DNA of 64,000 nt from Methanomassiliicoccus luminyensis B10 (GCF_000308215.1 NZ_CAJE01000004.1:103532-167531), one strand, 5' to 3'; counted from the first letter of the stretch, positions 34,421 through 43,596 are shown. The notes: generated by a model from the letters alone, not told the origin. Numbers and translations are program-made.

Positions 34421-36061
34421 TTATGCGGTCTCCTTCAGGCCCTTGTGCAGCTCCTTGAACTTGAAGACCTTCTCCGGGCAGATGCGCTCGCACCTCATGC
34501 ATGCCGTCCCATTGCACAGGTCTGAAGCTACCTCAATCTGGAAGCCGCTCTTGCCGCCCTGGGTGACCTTGATGGCACGCTCGGGACACTCTCTCAGGCA
34601 GGCTTCGCATCCAGTGCAGCCCTCGAAGGAGCCGCTGATGTGAACCCCGATGTCCCTCAGGACCTTGAGCCCCTTCGACCCCAGATCAGGTATGTCCCTC
34701 TTGACCACCCTGATGACCTCGGCCGGCTTTATCTCGGCGGGCAGGGGCTGGATCTCCGCCATCTCCAGCATCATGTTGTAGACCTCCATGGGCATACCTT
34801 CCTGCCAGTACGCCAGCTCCTGAACGAACACCTTCTCGAAGATGGGGTCGGTGGCGAACATGATGTGATTCGCCCTGATGGAGTTCGCCAGCTTCTGCAG
34901 CTTCTCCAGCAGCTCGGGGTCCTTAACCAGGTCCGTCGCCATGGCCAGCGAGGTGTTGCCGAACTGGTAGATCTTCTTGGGCGTGGGAGGGAGCAGCCCG
35001 ACCCTTTGCGCCTTTAGGGCATCGACGTAGGTCCCGGACGCGCCGCTCATGTACATGATGTCGAGATCCTCTATCTTGAGGCCAGCGTGTTGCAGCAGGG
35101 TGAAGTGGCCGGCCCTCATGGCCCCGAAGGTCTTGGCGGCCTCCAGGACATCGTGCTCGGTGAGAGTGATCCCGTCCTGCAGATGCAGCATGTTGTCCAC
35201 GGTGGTGATGTGGGGCCACTTGATGAGGCCGTACTCCATGGCCACGGCGATGGCGGCGATGACCCCGGTGCCGGTGACGCCCAGGGCCTTGCCGTGCATC
35301 GGTCCCTCCTCCACCACGTTCCCGGTGTTCGGCTCTACCTTATCCCCCTCCTGCGTGTTGATCGAATCATCGAGCACGGTGCATCTCCAGTACCCGTCGG
35401 AGTTGACGTCGCTGATGGCGCCGGGGGAGGCGAGCATGCCCGCCTTGATGGACTGCCCCTCAATGGCCGGACCGGCGGCCGCCGAGCCGGTGAGGATCTC
35501 ATCGCCGACCTTAAGCGCCATTTCGGCGTTGGTCCCATAGTCCGTGACCAGGACGTTCCCTTCCTGCTCGAGGAGCTTGGTCTGGTACATCATGGCCAGC
35601 GCGTCGGCGCCGATCTCGTGCTTGATGGCCGGCGGGACCATGGCCATCACCCCCTCCGGCAGCTCCAGGCCGAGCTCCTTCGCGCTGATGAGCCGGGCAT
35701 CTCTTTTCTGCAGCTCCACCCCCTTGGACTTCAGAGTGTTCTCGCCCACATAGGCGAGGTCCCGTATCTCCATGTTCTGGAACATCGACAGCTGGATGGG
35801 GTTGCCGCATATCGCGACCCTCTCTACCTTGTTCAGGTCGATCTCCAGCATCTTCATCAGCTTGTTGGCGGTGTCGATGAGAAGCTTGTGCGCGATCTCC
35901 CTGTCCACCTCTATGCAGAAGGTCAGGTGGTCCATCACGTTCGCGCCCGGAACGGGGTGGCGGACGGTGATGGCGGTCGATATAATCTTATTGTCGCTCA
36001 GGTCGACAGCGTGCATCCTGGTGCCGCTGGTCCCCACATCTATCGAGATTCCATAGCCCAT
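34421..36061 (-). CDS. ramA: Corrinoid protein reductive activase (RamA-like ferredoxin/ATPase)
   Basis: ATP-dependent iron-sulfur protein of 546 residues that re-reduces Co(II) in inactivated methyltransferase corrinoid proteins to Co(I). The N-terminal ASKHA-type ATPase region (GISIDVGTSGTRMHAVDL; VTDYGTNAEM) is of the DUF4445/RACo type. The C-terminal ferredoxin domain (about 475-540) has CTGCEACLRECP and a second set CNGTACMRCERICP. The start at 36061 gives family length; the 51-residue upstream extension is antisense to the His-rich gene. It is the third gene of an operon with a G3E GTPase and a His-rich protein, convergent with mtaCB. Confidence 0.92.
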   Translation of the reverse strand: MGYGISIDVGTSGTRMHAVDLSDNKIISTAITVRHPVPGANVMDHLTFCIEVDREIAHKLLIDTANKLMKMLEIDLNKVERVAICGNPIQLSMFQNMEIRDLAYVGENTLKSKGVELQKRDARLISAKELGLELPEGVMAMVPPAIKHEIGADALAMMYQTKLLEQEGNVLVTDYGTNAEMALKVGDEILTGSAAAGPAIEGQSIKAGMLASPGAISDVNSDGYWRCTVLDDSINTQEGDKVEPNTGNVVEEGPMHGKALGVTGTGVIAAIAVAMEYGLIKWPHITTVDNMLHLQDGITLTEHDVLEAAKTFGAMRAGHFTLLQHAGLKIEDLDIMYMSGASGTYVDALKAQRVGLLPPTPKKIYQFGNTSLAMATDLVKDPELLEKLQKLANSIRANHIMFATDPIFEKVFVQELAYWQEGMPMEVYNMMLEMAEIQPLPAEIKPAEVIRVVKRDIPDLGSKGLKVLRDIGVHISGSFEGCTGCEACLRECPERAIKVTQGGKSGFQIEVASDLCNGTACMRCERICPEKVFKFKELHKGLKETA

Positions 36062-36074
36062 TTTCTCACTCTCG

Positions 36075-36536
36075 CTAATGTTCGTGCTCGTGATCATGAT
36101 CGCAGCCGTGCTCGTGGAGCTCGTGAACATGCTCGTGATCGTGCTCTTCGATCTCCAAGTGCAGGCTCTTCCCCAGCTCCTCCAGGCTGGCCTCCATGAT
36201 CTCCTCGAGATCATGATCGGAGATGCCGACCAGCGCGGCCATGAACTTCATCTCCCCCTCATGCACGGTGGGAGAGGTGATGCGATTAACGGTCTCCGGC
36301 CCCAGCTTCATGTCTATGAGGTTGACCTTGAGGGTGCCGTGCTCGGTGGTGATGAACGCCTTGACGTGCCCGATCAGCGCGCGCCTCTTCCCCACGACCC
36401 TCTTCCCTACCTCGGTGAGGGTGCCCTCCACCAGGCCGATGAACCTATCCACATCCATGCTGCCGTGGGCATGGAAGCGGAATTTCATTCCGAAGGAGCC
36501 GGCGTCGGCCATCTCCTTGGAGTTCTCCTCGTTCAT
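36075..36536 (-). CDS. Uncharacterised protein with His-rich C-terminal tail
   Basis: 153 residues. The body (about 15-125) is soluble, mixed alpha/beta, and not recognised. The last 25 residues are almost all His, Glu and Asp (EEHDHEHVHE and HEHGCDHDHEHEH) and should bind metal. Similar tails occur on metallochaperones such as HypB, SlyD and UreE-like proteins. The start overlaps the stop of the G3E GTPase by ATGA and the gene ends 13 bp before ramA. Metal storage or transfer with the GTPase is inferred. Confidence 0.6.
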   Translation of the reverse strand: MNEENSKEMADAGSFGMKFRFHAHGSMDVDRFIGLVEGTLTEVGKRVVGKRRALIGHVKAFITTEHGTLKVNLIDMKLGPETVNRITSPTVHEGEMKFMAALVGISDHDLEEIMEASLEELGKSLHLEIEEHDHEHVHELHEHGCDHDHEHEH

Positions 36537-37129
36537 GCCCTTCCCTCCAGCAGAGCGACCAGAGGTTCCAGTCCCTGGCCGGTCTTCGCGGACACATAGG
36601 CTATCTTGGAACCGGGGGCGACCCTGTTGACTATGTCCGTCACCTGGGTCTTGGTAGCCTCATCCACGATGTCGATCTTGTTGACCGCCACTATATTGGC
36701 GCCGATGATCTGGCGGCTGAGGAACAGCTCGGCCTCGTTGAACAGCTCGATGGCCCGGTAGGCGTCGATGAGGCATATGGTATACATGTGCTCCTCGCCG
36801 ACCATGGCCCTCCTGACGAAATCGTTGATCTTGGATGCCAGCGCGATGCCGGTAGGCTCTATGATTATGACATCTGGATCGAACTTGGAGCTTATCTCGC
36901 GCAGGGTGTTCTGCAGGCTGCCCGACAAGGAACAGCAGATGCACCCCTCGGTTATCTCCACGGTCTTCAGGCCAAAGGAGTCGATGACCGCCCCGTCGAC
37001 ACCTATCTCGCCCACCTCATTGACGATGATGGCGACCTTCTTCCCCGCCTGGCTGAGCTCGGTGCCTAAGCGCACGAGGAGGGTGGTCTTACCGCTTCCC
37101 AAAAAGCCCGCTAGCTGGCAAATGATCAT
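36533..37129 (-). CDS. G3E-family GTPase (COG0523/CobW-like metallochaperone)
   Basis: 198-residue P-loop GTPase. Walker A is GFLGSGKTT, switch/metal motif CICC (GCICCSLSGSL), G3-like EPTG and specificity motif NKID. The CxCC motif is the hallmark of the zinc/cobalt metallochaperone branch; the usual CobW C-terminal domain is absent, which gives a minimal GTPase. It is first in the operon with the His-rich protein and RamA; MtaB is a zinc enzyme and MtaC a cobalt corrinoid, so delivery of metal to the methanol system is plausible but not shown. Confidence 0.85.
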   Translation of the reverse strand: MIICQLAGFLGSGKTTLLVRLGTELSQAGKKVAIIVNEVGEIGVDGAVIDSFGLKTVEITEGCICCSLSGSLQNTLREISSKFDPDVIIIEPTGIALASKINDFVRRAMVGEEHMYTICLIDAYRAIELFNEAELFLSRQIIGANIVAVNKIDIVDEATKTQVTDIVNRVAPGSKIAYVSAKTGQGLEPLVALLEGRA

Positions 37130-37150
37130 TACCTAACCATCGGCAAGCGA

Positions 37151-37160
37151 TTATTTTTAA
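37151..37160 (-). promoter_or_regulatory. TATA box for the G3E GTPase-His-rich-ramA operon
   Basis: TTAAAAATAA on the minus strand is centred 26 bp upstream of the GTPase ATG. This predicts a leaderless transcript. Confidence 0.5.
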
Positions 37161-37259
37161 TTTATGCGCGGGTGAAACTGGGCCGCCTTTCCGTTCGCCC
37201 CTTTCATCCGGAGAATAGGTCTGGACGTTCGATCATATGGAGGCACGCTTCCCGGGGCG

Positions 37260-38099
37260 CTACTTGTCGAGGTCTAAGCGCTCCCTGCCGCCCTCCACCA
37301 GCTCCTGGCCCCTTGACCTGGTGGCGCGAACGGTCTTGCCTACCTGGACGGTCATGAGGTCCTCTGCCGCTATGACCTTGGCTCCCGAGGACCGCTCGAT
37401 GTACCGGGCCTGCTTGTTGACGCCGTCATGCACCAGCTTCATGCCGAAATGCGTCAGGACCACCACCTCTGGACCGACCTCTTTGGCCAGCGTTGCGGCC
37501 TCCTCGGTGCAGAGATGCTTCGGTACCCGTGAGTTGAGGGGCCTGGTGACGTTCAGGATAAGCACCCTCGATCCCCTGTGGGCCTCCGCGATCCCGGGCC
37601 CCAGCTCAGTATCGCTGACGTACGATATGTTGCCGGCCGAGCAGTGGAAACGGAACCCTACCCCGGTAGGATCGCCGTGCGAGGTCGGCGTGGCATCGAT
37701 CCTCATGTCCCCGACGGTGAAGGTACTGTTCGCCTCCGCCACGATGGCCCTGCCCACGATGGACTGGTGGTATGCCGACACCGCGGGGCTGAACCCGTCG
37801 GTCCCCTCCATTGCGCTCCTGCTGCCCACCAGCGTCCCGGTGTGCTTGAACCCGCCCTTGGTCATGCCCTCCACCAGCATCTCCGCGTCGGCATAGTGGT
37901 CGGGATGACAGTGGGAGATAAGGACGGCGTTGGTCTTGGCAGGGTCCAGGGCCAATCGCCGCATGTTCATGAGCGCCGATGGCCCGGGGTCGAGATGCAG
38001 GCGCACTCCATCATTGATGTACAAACCCCCGGTGGCCCGGACCTGATAAATGGTGGCGAACCGGCCCCCGCCCGTCCCCAGGAAAGTAACGCTGGTCAA
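37260..38099 (-). CDS. MBL-fold metal-dependent hydrolase
   Basis: Metallo-beta-lactamase-fold protein of 279 residues with the intact metal motif HCHPDHYAD near residue 62, a SHGDPTG loop, DTELG and the final LTHFGMKL histidine. The fold is close to the RNase Z/phosphodiesterase-like branch (start TFLGTGGG), but no exosite for tRNA is evident, so the substrate is open. It begins at TTG 38099; no ATG fits. It lies 130 bp upstream of the G3E operon on the same strand and may be separately transcribed. Confidence 0.78.
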   Translation of the reverse strand: MTSVTFLGTGGGRFATIYQVRATGGLYINDGVRLHLDPGPSALMNMRRLALDPAKTNAVLISHCHPDHYADAEMLVEGMTKGGFKHTGTLVGSRSAMEGTDGFSPAVSAYHQSIVGRAIVAEANSTFTVGDMRIDATPTSHGDPTGVGFRFHCSAGNISYVSDTELGPGIAEAHRGSRVLILNVTRPLNSRVPKHLCTEEAATLAKEVGPEVVVLTHFGMKLVHDGVNKQARYIERSSGAKVIAAEDLMTVQVGKTVRATRSRGQELVEGGRERLDLDK

Positions 38100-38469
38100 T
38101 CGAACGCCTCAACAGCCCCGGTCTACAGTAATGACCTCCTCTATGTACTCTTTTGCCCCAATGCTACAAGAAATCAGAAACCGATCAATCCTACAGAATA
38201 TGATCGCACTCCCCTCGCGCGGGATCCCAATATCGGCATCGTTCATGCTGGGGCCTTCTGAGAATGTCAATGCAGCCTAGTTGCTCCTCATTGCTCGCCC
38301 CCTGCTCGATAATGCGGGGTTTAAACCGGTTATGGACGATGGGGCATAATACTGATCCCATTGGGGGCATCCAGCACGTACCGATAACATGAAAATGGTC
38401 GGCGTCCCCGTTCCATGACATACGTATAAGATGTAAATACGGCCTGAATTATATACACCAGAGATTCCG
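38100..38469. other. Intergenic region, no gene supported
   Basis: 370 bases of lower GC content than the flanks. A perfect palindrome GGTTTAAACC lies at 38318-38327. TATA-like sequences GTATAAGA near 38424 and AATTATATA near 38450 precede the deaminase gene. Short frames on both strands lack ribosome-binding sites and coding character. Confidence 0.4.
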
Positions 38470-39753
38470 ATGCGCACGCTCATCAAGGACGCCTATTTGG
38501 TCACCCAGAACGCTTCCCGCGACATTGTCAAGGGCGACATACTGATCGAGGACGGCACCATCGCCAAGGTGGGCGAGGTGAAGGAAGGCTCCGACGCCGT
38601 GATCGACGCGTCCGGTGACGTGGTCATCCCCGGCCTCATCAACACTCACACCCATGTCGCCATGTCCGTCATGAAGGGGATCGCCGACGACATGCCCTTC
38701 CCCCAGTTCCTCGACACCACCTTCGCTGCCGACGCCAAGAGGACCGACCGGGACATTGCCGCCGGCGCGGCGCAGGGCTGCCTGGAGATGATACGCTCCG
38801 GCACCACCACATTCCTGGACCTGTACTACTCCGAGGATGTCATCGCCGGGGCGGTCGAGAAATCGGGCATACGCGGCATTCTGGGATGGGCAGTTCTGGA
38901 CGAGCAGTTCACCACTCAGAAGGGCAATCCGCTGGACAACTGCAAGCGGTTCCACCGCCAGTTCAAGGACCGTCCCCGCGTATACCCCGCGGTCGGGTTG
39001 CAGGGTGTGTACGTGTGCTCCACCGAGACCTTCCTGGGGGCCAAGGAGTATGCCCTGGAGAACAACCTGTTGCAGACCTTCCACCTGTCGGAGACGAGGA
39101 AGGAGGTCTCCGACTGCAAGCGCAAGGAGGGCAGCCGGCCGGGCGACTACCTCGCCTCCATCGGCTTCCTGAACGATCATTGCGTGGCTGCGCACTCTGC
39201 ATGGCTGACCATCAACGAGGTCCGCCACCTCTCCAGGACCGGCACCAAGGTGTCGAGCTGCCCGGTGTCCAACATGAAGCTCGCTACCGGCGGGGTCGCT
39301 CCGATCCCGGAGATGTTCCAGAACAATGTCACGGTATCCGTCGGCACCGACGGCTCCACGACCAACAATTCCCTGGACATGTTCGGGGAGATGAAGACCC
39401 TGTCGCTGCTGCAGAAGGCCAGCCGCTGGGACCCAACCGTGCTCCCGGCCCAGAAGGTCCTGGACCTCGCCACCGTGGATGCGGCCAGGGCGGTGAAGAT
39501 GGAATCGATGATCGGTTCGATAGAAGTGGGCAAGAAGGCCGACCTGGTCATCCTCGACGGGAAAGCGGCCAACCTCCGCCCGATGCGCATGGGCAGCCTG
39601 GTCTCCAATATCGTGTATTCATCGTACGGCCTCAACGTAAAGACGGTGCTGTGCGACGGGAACGTGGTCATGCAGGACCGCGCGGTCAGGACCATGGATG
39701 AGGAGAAGGTGCTCTCCGAGGCGGAGGACGCGGCCCGGGAGCTGCTGGGCTAA
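38470..39753 (+). CDS. dadD: 5'-deoxyadenosine / S-adenosylhomocysteine / methylthioadenosine deaminase (DadD-like)
   Basis: Amidohydrolase of 427 residues that deaminates adenosine-type by-products of SAM chemistry to inosine forms. The metal motif NTHTHVAM near residue 59, the metal His in FHLSET, HSAWL and the catalytic Asp in GTDGSTTNNSLDMF are all present. DadD of methanogens prefers 5'-deoxyadenosine, but MTA and SAH are also used, so the exact substrate is not settled. The stop overlaps that of the convergent sensor gene. Confidence 0.9.
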   Translation: MRTLIKDAYLVTQNASRDIVKGDILIEDGTIAKVGEVKEGSDAVIDASGDVVIPGLINTHTHVAMSVMKGIADDMPFPQFLDTTFAADAKRTDRDIAAGAAQGCLEMIRSGTTTFLDLYYSEDVIAGAVEKSGIRGILGWAVLDEQFTTQKGNPLDNCKRFHRQFKDRPRVYPAVGLQGVYVCSTETFLGAKEYALENNLLQTFHLSETRKEVSDCKRKEGSRPGDYLASIGFLNDHCVAAHSAWLTINEVRHLSRTGTKVSSCPVSNMKLATGGVAPIPEMFQNNVTVSVGTDGSTTNNSLDMFGEMKTLSLLQKASRWDPTVLPAQKVLDLATVDAARAVKMESMIGSIEVGKKADLVILDGKAANLRPMRMGSLVSNIVYSSYGLNVKTVLCDGNVVMQDRAVRTMDEEKVLSEAEDAARELLG

Positions 39754-42700
39754 ATGTTCCGCTTCAGGAACGAGCGGACCTTCTCCGACTGGATCCACCC
39801 CTGGTCCAGCTCCTTGATGATCCTCTCGATGTCCTCGGTGCGCTGGAGGATCCCTCGAGAGGCGTCCGGACCCAGGTCCTCCGCCTGAGCTATGATGGCC
39901 GACAGGGGGTTCCGGATCCTGTCCACCAAGGTGGCGAAGTGCTCGATGTTCTTCTCTATCTGCGAATAGGCCTTCCGCCGCAGGTCCGCCTCCACCAGCC
40001 TCTGGGTCACGTCGTCGAAGTTCAGGCATATGCGGTGGCTGGGCAGCGAGAACGCCCGCAGATTGAACGCTCCCTCCGCCGGCCCTCCCATATAATGCAC
40101 GTTCTCCTTCCACAGGGTGTTCCCGGTCTTGGCGACCTCCAGAAGCTCGTCCTTGGTGGCCAGGAAATCGTTCCCCTCCCATATCTGGCAGTACTCCATG
40201 TCCCTGGCCCCTTCCAGGCCCCCCACCAGCATCTGCGCGGTGGGGTTCGCGCTGACCAGGTAGATGCGGTCCGCCCCCTCGTACTGGAAGATGAGGATGC
40301 CCGACGGCATCTGCCGCACGATGTCGTCGGAGGTGTTCAGCGACTCCTGCAAGGCCTCCTCCGCCATCACCGCCTCGGTGACGTCCATTAGGGAGACTAT
40401 CACGCCGCTGAGGTCCCCCTCCTCGTTCAACGGGGCGGCGTTGATGAGCAGGAGCACCCGCCTTCCGTCCGGATGGACGATGGCGTGCCGGACCCCGAAT
40501 ACCGGCTGGCCCGAGTCCATCACCCTGCGGAACGGCAGCGCTTCGTCAGGGAAAGGGTTTCCCGAGTAGTCAGTGATCTTCCATTGAGGGTCGTTGTACG
40601 TTCTTGTCAGCAATCCTCCCTTGCTCAGGCCGAGGATGCGCTCGGCCACCTGATTGGCGAAGACGATCTGTCCGTTCCGGTATAACACCGTTATTCCCGC
40701 GGGGGTCGTCTCCATCAGCCTGGCCATGAAATCCTTCTCCAGGACCAGCTCCTCCTGGGCCTTCTTGGACTCGGTGATGTCCAGGGAGAACAGTATCACT
40801 CCAACGACATCGCCCGCGCTATCCATATAGGGGAGCTTGTCGGTCCTGAACCAGCATATGTTCCCGCGGCCGTCGGTGCCCTGTTCGATTATCCCATACT
40901 TCGCCTGCTTGGTGGCGATGACCTCGAGGTCGTCCCGGCGAAAGCTCCCCCTCTCCTCTGGAGTGGCGTGGGTCTGCCAACCCTCCCTGTCGTCGGGATC
41001 GAGGCCGAAGGCGCGGATGAATGCGGGGTTGGCGTCGACGATCCTGCTGTCGGTGTCCTTGATGGCGATGAGAGCGGGGACCGAATTGAACACTGTCTGA
41101 TAGTCCCTCTTCTGCCTCTGCAGCTCCTTCTCGAAGCCATCCCTCTGCTCCATGATCCGGGCATTATCCAGGGCCACCGCGGCGGTCGCCGCTAGGCCTT
41201 GCAGGATCATGACATCCTCCTCCTCGAACTTTTTACCCTTGGCCTTGTTATGAACGCTCAGGGTACCCAGGAGCTCCCCGCCGCTGTCGATGATGGGCAC
41301 ACCGACGAGGTTGACCACCCCCAGCCTCTCCCGGACCTCCGGGATGACGTGGGGATCGTTGACGGCGTCATTGGTCATGTAGGGGCGATGGGTCTCCAGG
41401 ACCAGGCCTGGCACCCCCTGGCCCGGGGGAAAGGTGAGGCCAAGGGGCAGGTGATCCTCGCCCTCGGCGTACTCGGTGTACCTGATCTCCCCGTCCTCAT
41501 ACCTCCCGTACACGCCCGCGGTGGCCTCGGTCAGCTCCATGGCCGCCGCCACCAGCTTCCGCATCACCATGGCCGTTCGGAGCTCGGAGTTGATTTCCAC
41601 GCTCACCTTGGAGAGCACCTCCAGCTGGTGGGTCCGCCTCATCAGGGCGCTCTCCGCCCGCTTCCTCTGGGTGACATCGGTGATGGAGCATATGGCCCCG
41701 TCGAACTCGCCGCGGGGGCTCATGGTGGGGGACATGCTTATCGACAGGACCACGCTCTCACCGTCGGGTAGCCGCACCATGAACTCCTGGTCACGGTAGG
41801 TAGAATTATGTTTTTTCAGCAGGGCGAAAGGCGTCTCCCTGTCCTGGCCCTCCAGCATGCACCATTCCCAGGCCGGGTCCTCGTACCCCCTTGTGCTGAT
41901 GTCCTCCCGCCGCATCCTCAAGATGTGCTCAGCTTCGGCATTGGCATAGGTGAACTTCCCCTCCTTATCAAGGATAAGTATGCCGTCCGGCACGATGTCC
42001 ATGAGGTCCCTCAAGTGTCCCGACGCCTCCCGCTCCTCCTCGCTGAGCTGGATGTTCTCCAGGAACAGGGATATCGAGTTCGAGAGCGTGTTGGCGAAGT
42101 CGATGTGGGCGTCGTTGAACGACCCCTGGCGGTGGTGGCACTCAAAGGACATCATGCCAACCAGCTGCCCTCTGGCCCTGAGAGGCGCGACGATCATGGA
42201 GCGCAGGGAGCGGCGCTTGACGGCCTTGGCGTCAATGCGCGGGTCGCTTAGTACATCATTGATCACCACTGCCGAGCCTTTCCTCTCCACCATCTCGAAT
42301 ATTCTCATCTCGCTCTTGCCGTATGCCTTCTTCTCAGGCTCCGGGGGAAGGCCGTCAGCGTAGCGCGGCACCCACCCCCCATCACCCGTCGTGTAGATCA
42401 CGGCGGCGTCCGCTCCCATGGCCTTCCGAGCGGTGGAGATGACCAGTTTGAGGATGCCTTCGTGGTCCAGGGAGGAGCTGAGGGCAGCGCCGATGCTGTT
42501 CAGGGACTGGTTCATCATCTCTGCCAGACGCTCGCCGGTGATGTCCCTCCCCACCCCCACGACAACGCTCCTCCCGCCTACCTCCACTTTCCTGGAGGTC
42601 ACCTCCACTTCGAAAGTGGAGCCGTCCTTGCGGCGGTCGACGGTCCGGTGCTTCAGCACGCCTCCCTCCTCCAAGAACTTTCTCCGGTGTTCCCACTCCG

Positions 42701-42914
42701 AAGGGGCGATCAGAGCGAAGTCCTTGATCCTCATGGTCTCCAGTTCCTCCGCGCTGTAGCCAAGGCTCTCCTGGGCTGTGGGGTTCGAGTCGATTATCTG
42801 TCCATCCAGCTCATGGACCAGTATGATGTCGGAGGATAGCATGAACGTCATCCAGAGCAGGCGGAGCTCCTCCTTGTCCCGGTCCCTGATGACGTCTGCG
42901 GTCCTCTCTGCCAT
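39750..42914 (-). CDS. Multi-PAS/GAF sensor protein lacking a kinase ATPase domain
   Basis: Soluble sensor of 1054 residues: PAS about 18-125, GAF 137-290, PAS 304-422, GAF 437-592, PAS 610-730, PAS 740-860, PAS 865-985, then a dimerisation-type helix pair (about 990-1054) containing LVDRIRNPLSAII, which resembles a DHp region, but no HATPase domain follows. The ATG at 42914 is preceded by AAGGGGGATC; the 48 upstream in-frame residues are unsupported. It is divergent from a stand-alone receiver. Ligands are unknown. Confidence 0.85.
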   Translation of the reverse strand: MAERTADVIRDRDKEELRLLWMTFMLSSDIILVHELDGQIIDSNPTAQESLGYSAEELETMRIKDFALIAPSEWEHRRKFLEEGGVLKHRTVDRRKDGSTFEVEVTSRKVEVGGRSVVVGVGRDITGERLAEMMNQSLNSIGAALSSSLDHEGILKLVISTARKAMGADAAVIYTTGDGGWVPRYADGLPPEPEKKAYGKSEMRIFEMVERKGSAVVINDVLSDPRIDAKAVKRRSLRSMIVAPLRARGQLVGMMSFECHHRQGSFNDAHIDFANTLSNSISLFLENIQLSEEEREASGHLRDLMDIVPDGILILDKEGKFTYANAEAEHILRMRREDISTRGYEDPAWEWCMLEGQDRETPFALLKKHNSTYRDQEFMVRLPDGESVVLSISMSPTMSPRGEFDGAICSITDVTQRKRAESALMRRTHQLEVLSKVSVEINSELRTAMVMRKLVAAAMELTEATAGVYGRYEDGEIRYTEYAEGEDHLPLGLTFPPGQGVPGLVLETHRPYMTNDAVNDPHVIPEVRERLGVVNLVGVPIIDSGGELLGTLSVHNKAKGKKFEEEDVMILQGLAATAAVALDNARIMEQRDGFEKELQRQKRDYQTVFNSVPALIAIKDTDSRIVDANPAFIRAFGLDPDDREGWQTHATPEERGSFRRDDLEVIATKQAKYGIIEQGTDGRGNICWFRTDKLPYMDSAGDVVGVILFSLDITESKKAQEELVLEKDFMARLMETTPAGITVLYRNGQIVFANQVAERILGLSKGGLLTRTYNDPQWKITDYSGNPFPDEALPFRRVMDSGQPVFGVRHAIVHPDGRRVLLLINAAPLNEEGDLSGVIVSLMDVTEAVMAEEALQESLNTSDDIVRQMPSGILIFQYEGADRIYLVSANPTAQMLVGGLEGARDMEYCQIWEGNDFLATKDELLEVAKTGNTLWKENVHYMGGPAEGAFNLRAFSLPSHRICLNFDDVTQRLVEADLRRKAYSQIEKNIEHFATLVDRIRNPLSAIIAQAEDLGPDASRGILQRTEDIERIIKELDQGWIQSEKVRSFLKRNI

Positions 42915-43000
42915 TGTGATCCCCCTTCCAACCGCGGCCCCACGTGAGGCGACCCCGATCGCCCGCCCACGCCGCAATGTTTGTCTCGTGGGAGCCGGGG

Positions 43001-43008
43001 ATATATAA
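43001..43008 (-). promoter_or_regulatory. TATA box for the PAS/GAF sensor gene
   Basis: TTATATAT on the minus strand predicts transcription near 42978 and a leader of about 64 nt. Confidence 0.45.
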
Positions 43009-43090
43009 CACAATTGCGGACCTGGCCTAAGGCGGTGGTGCACAGGGGCGATGGGCACGTCCAGACGGCGCTGGACAGGCTATCTAGCAA

Positions 43091-43098
43091 TGTTTAAG
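43091..43098 (+). promoter_or_regulatory. TATA box for the single-domain response regulator
   Basis: TGTTTAAG is centred about 29 bp before the ATG at 43124, which gives an almost leaderless transcript. Confidence 0.45.
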
Positions 43099-43123
43099 CC
43101 AAAATCTTCCCAATCTACCATGG

Positions 43124-43504
43124 ATGCGACCCCTGATCCTGATCGCGGATGACGACGACTTCATACGCGAAGTCCTCAGGGAGATGCTGGAAGGGTATGA
43201 CGTAGTGGAGGCTGAGAACGGCCTCCGCGCGGTGCAGCTGTATGCGGAGCGAAGGCCCCAGCTGGTGCTCATGGACATACTGATGCCGGAGATGGACGGC
43301 ATAGAGGCGACCAGGGAGATATTGAAGATGGATCCCCGCGCTGTGGTGATCGGCGTCAGCGCCTTCGCCTCGGTGAAGGGCGAGGAGATGATGCGGGCGG
43401 GGGCAAAGGAGGTCCTATCCAAGCCAGTAAGGATGCCGGACCTGCTAGCCAAGGTCAGATCGTACATTTTGGTGGAGAATTATGGTCCCGACTCCCGGAT
43501 TTGA
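43124..43504 (+). CDS. Single-domain response regulator (receiver only)
   Basis: 126-residue CheY-like receiver: acidic pocket IADDDDF, phosphoacceptor Asp in LVLMDILMPEMDG, Thr/Ser switch VIGVSAF, and Lys in VLSKPVRMPDL. There is no output domain, so it signals by protein contact. It diverges from the PAS/GAF sensor, a likely partner. The last 22 bp of its frame lie within the tRNA-Tyr gene on the other strand, so the C-terminal residues (near NYGPDSRI) are read from tRNA antisense sequence. Confidence 0.88.
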   Translation: MRPLILIADDDDFIREVLREMLEGYDVVEAENGLRAVQLYAERRPQLVLMDILMPEMDGIEATREILKMDPRAVVIGVSAFASVKGEEMMRAGAKEVLSKPVRMPDLLAKVRSYILVENYGPDSRI

Positions 43505-43596
43505 ACCGGGGGCCTGCTGATATCGGCGGCTGTGATACCGGAAAAACCGGGAACCCACTACAGTCAGCCGCTCTAGCCAGACTGAGCTAAGTCGGG
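43483..43596 (-). tRNA. tRNA-Tyr (GTA) with intron
   Basis: The acceptor CCCGACT/AGTCGGG pairs fully, with C1-G72 as in archaeal tRNA-Tyr. The D stem is GCTC/GAGC, the anticodon stem GCTGA/TCAGC, and the T arm CCCGG-TTCAAAT-CCGGG. Discriminator A and a genomic CCA end at 43483. The anticodon GTA is followed by G37 and then an insertion of about 36 nt before A38, the canonical archaeal intron site 37/38. The 3' end overlaps the receiver gene. Confidence 0.9.

Noticed and set aside
34421..36061. RamA read as an acetyl-CoA synthase activator (RACo) instead of a methyltransferase activase
   Set aside because: Its place beside mtaCB and its two C-terminal ferredoxin motifs fit RamA; no acetyl-CoA synthase genes are present in the window.
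38191..38421. 76-residue minus-strand frame upstream of the deaminase
   Set aside because: No ribosome-binding site, no promoter, and no coding character in a low-GC intergenic region.
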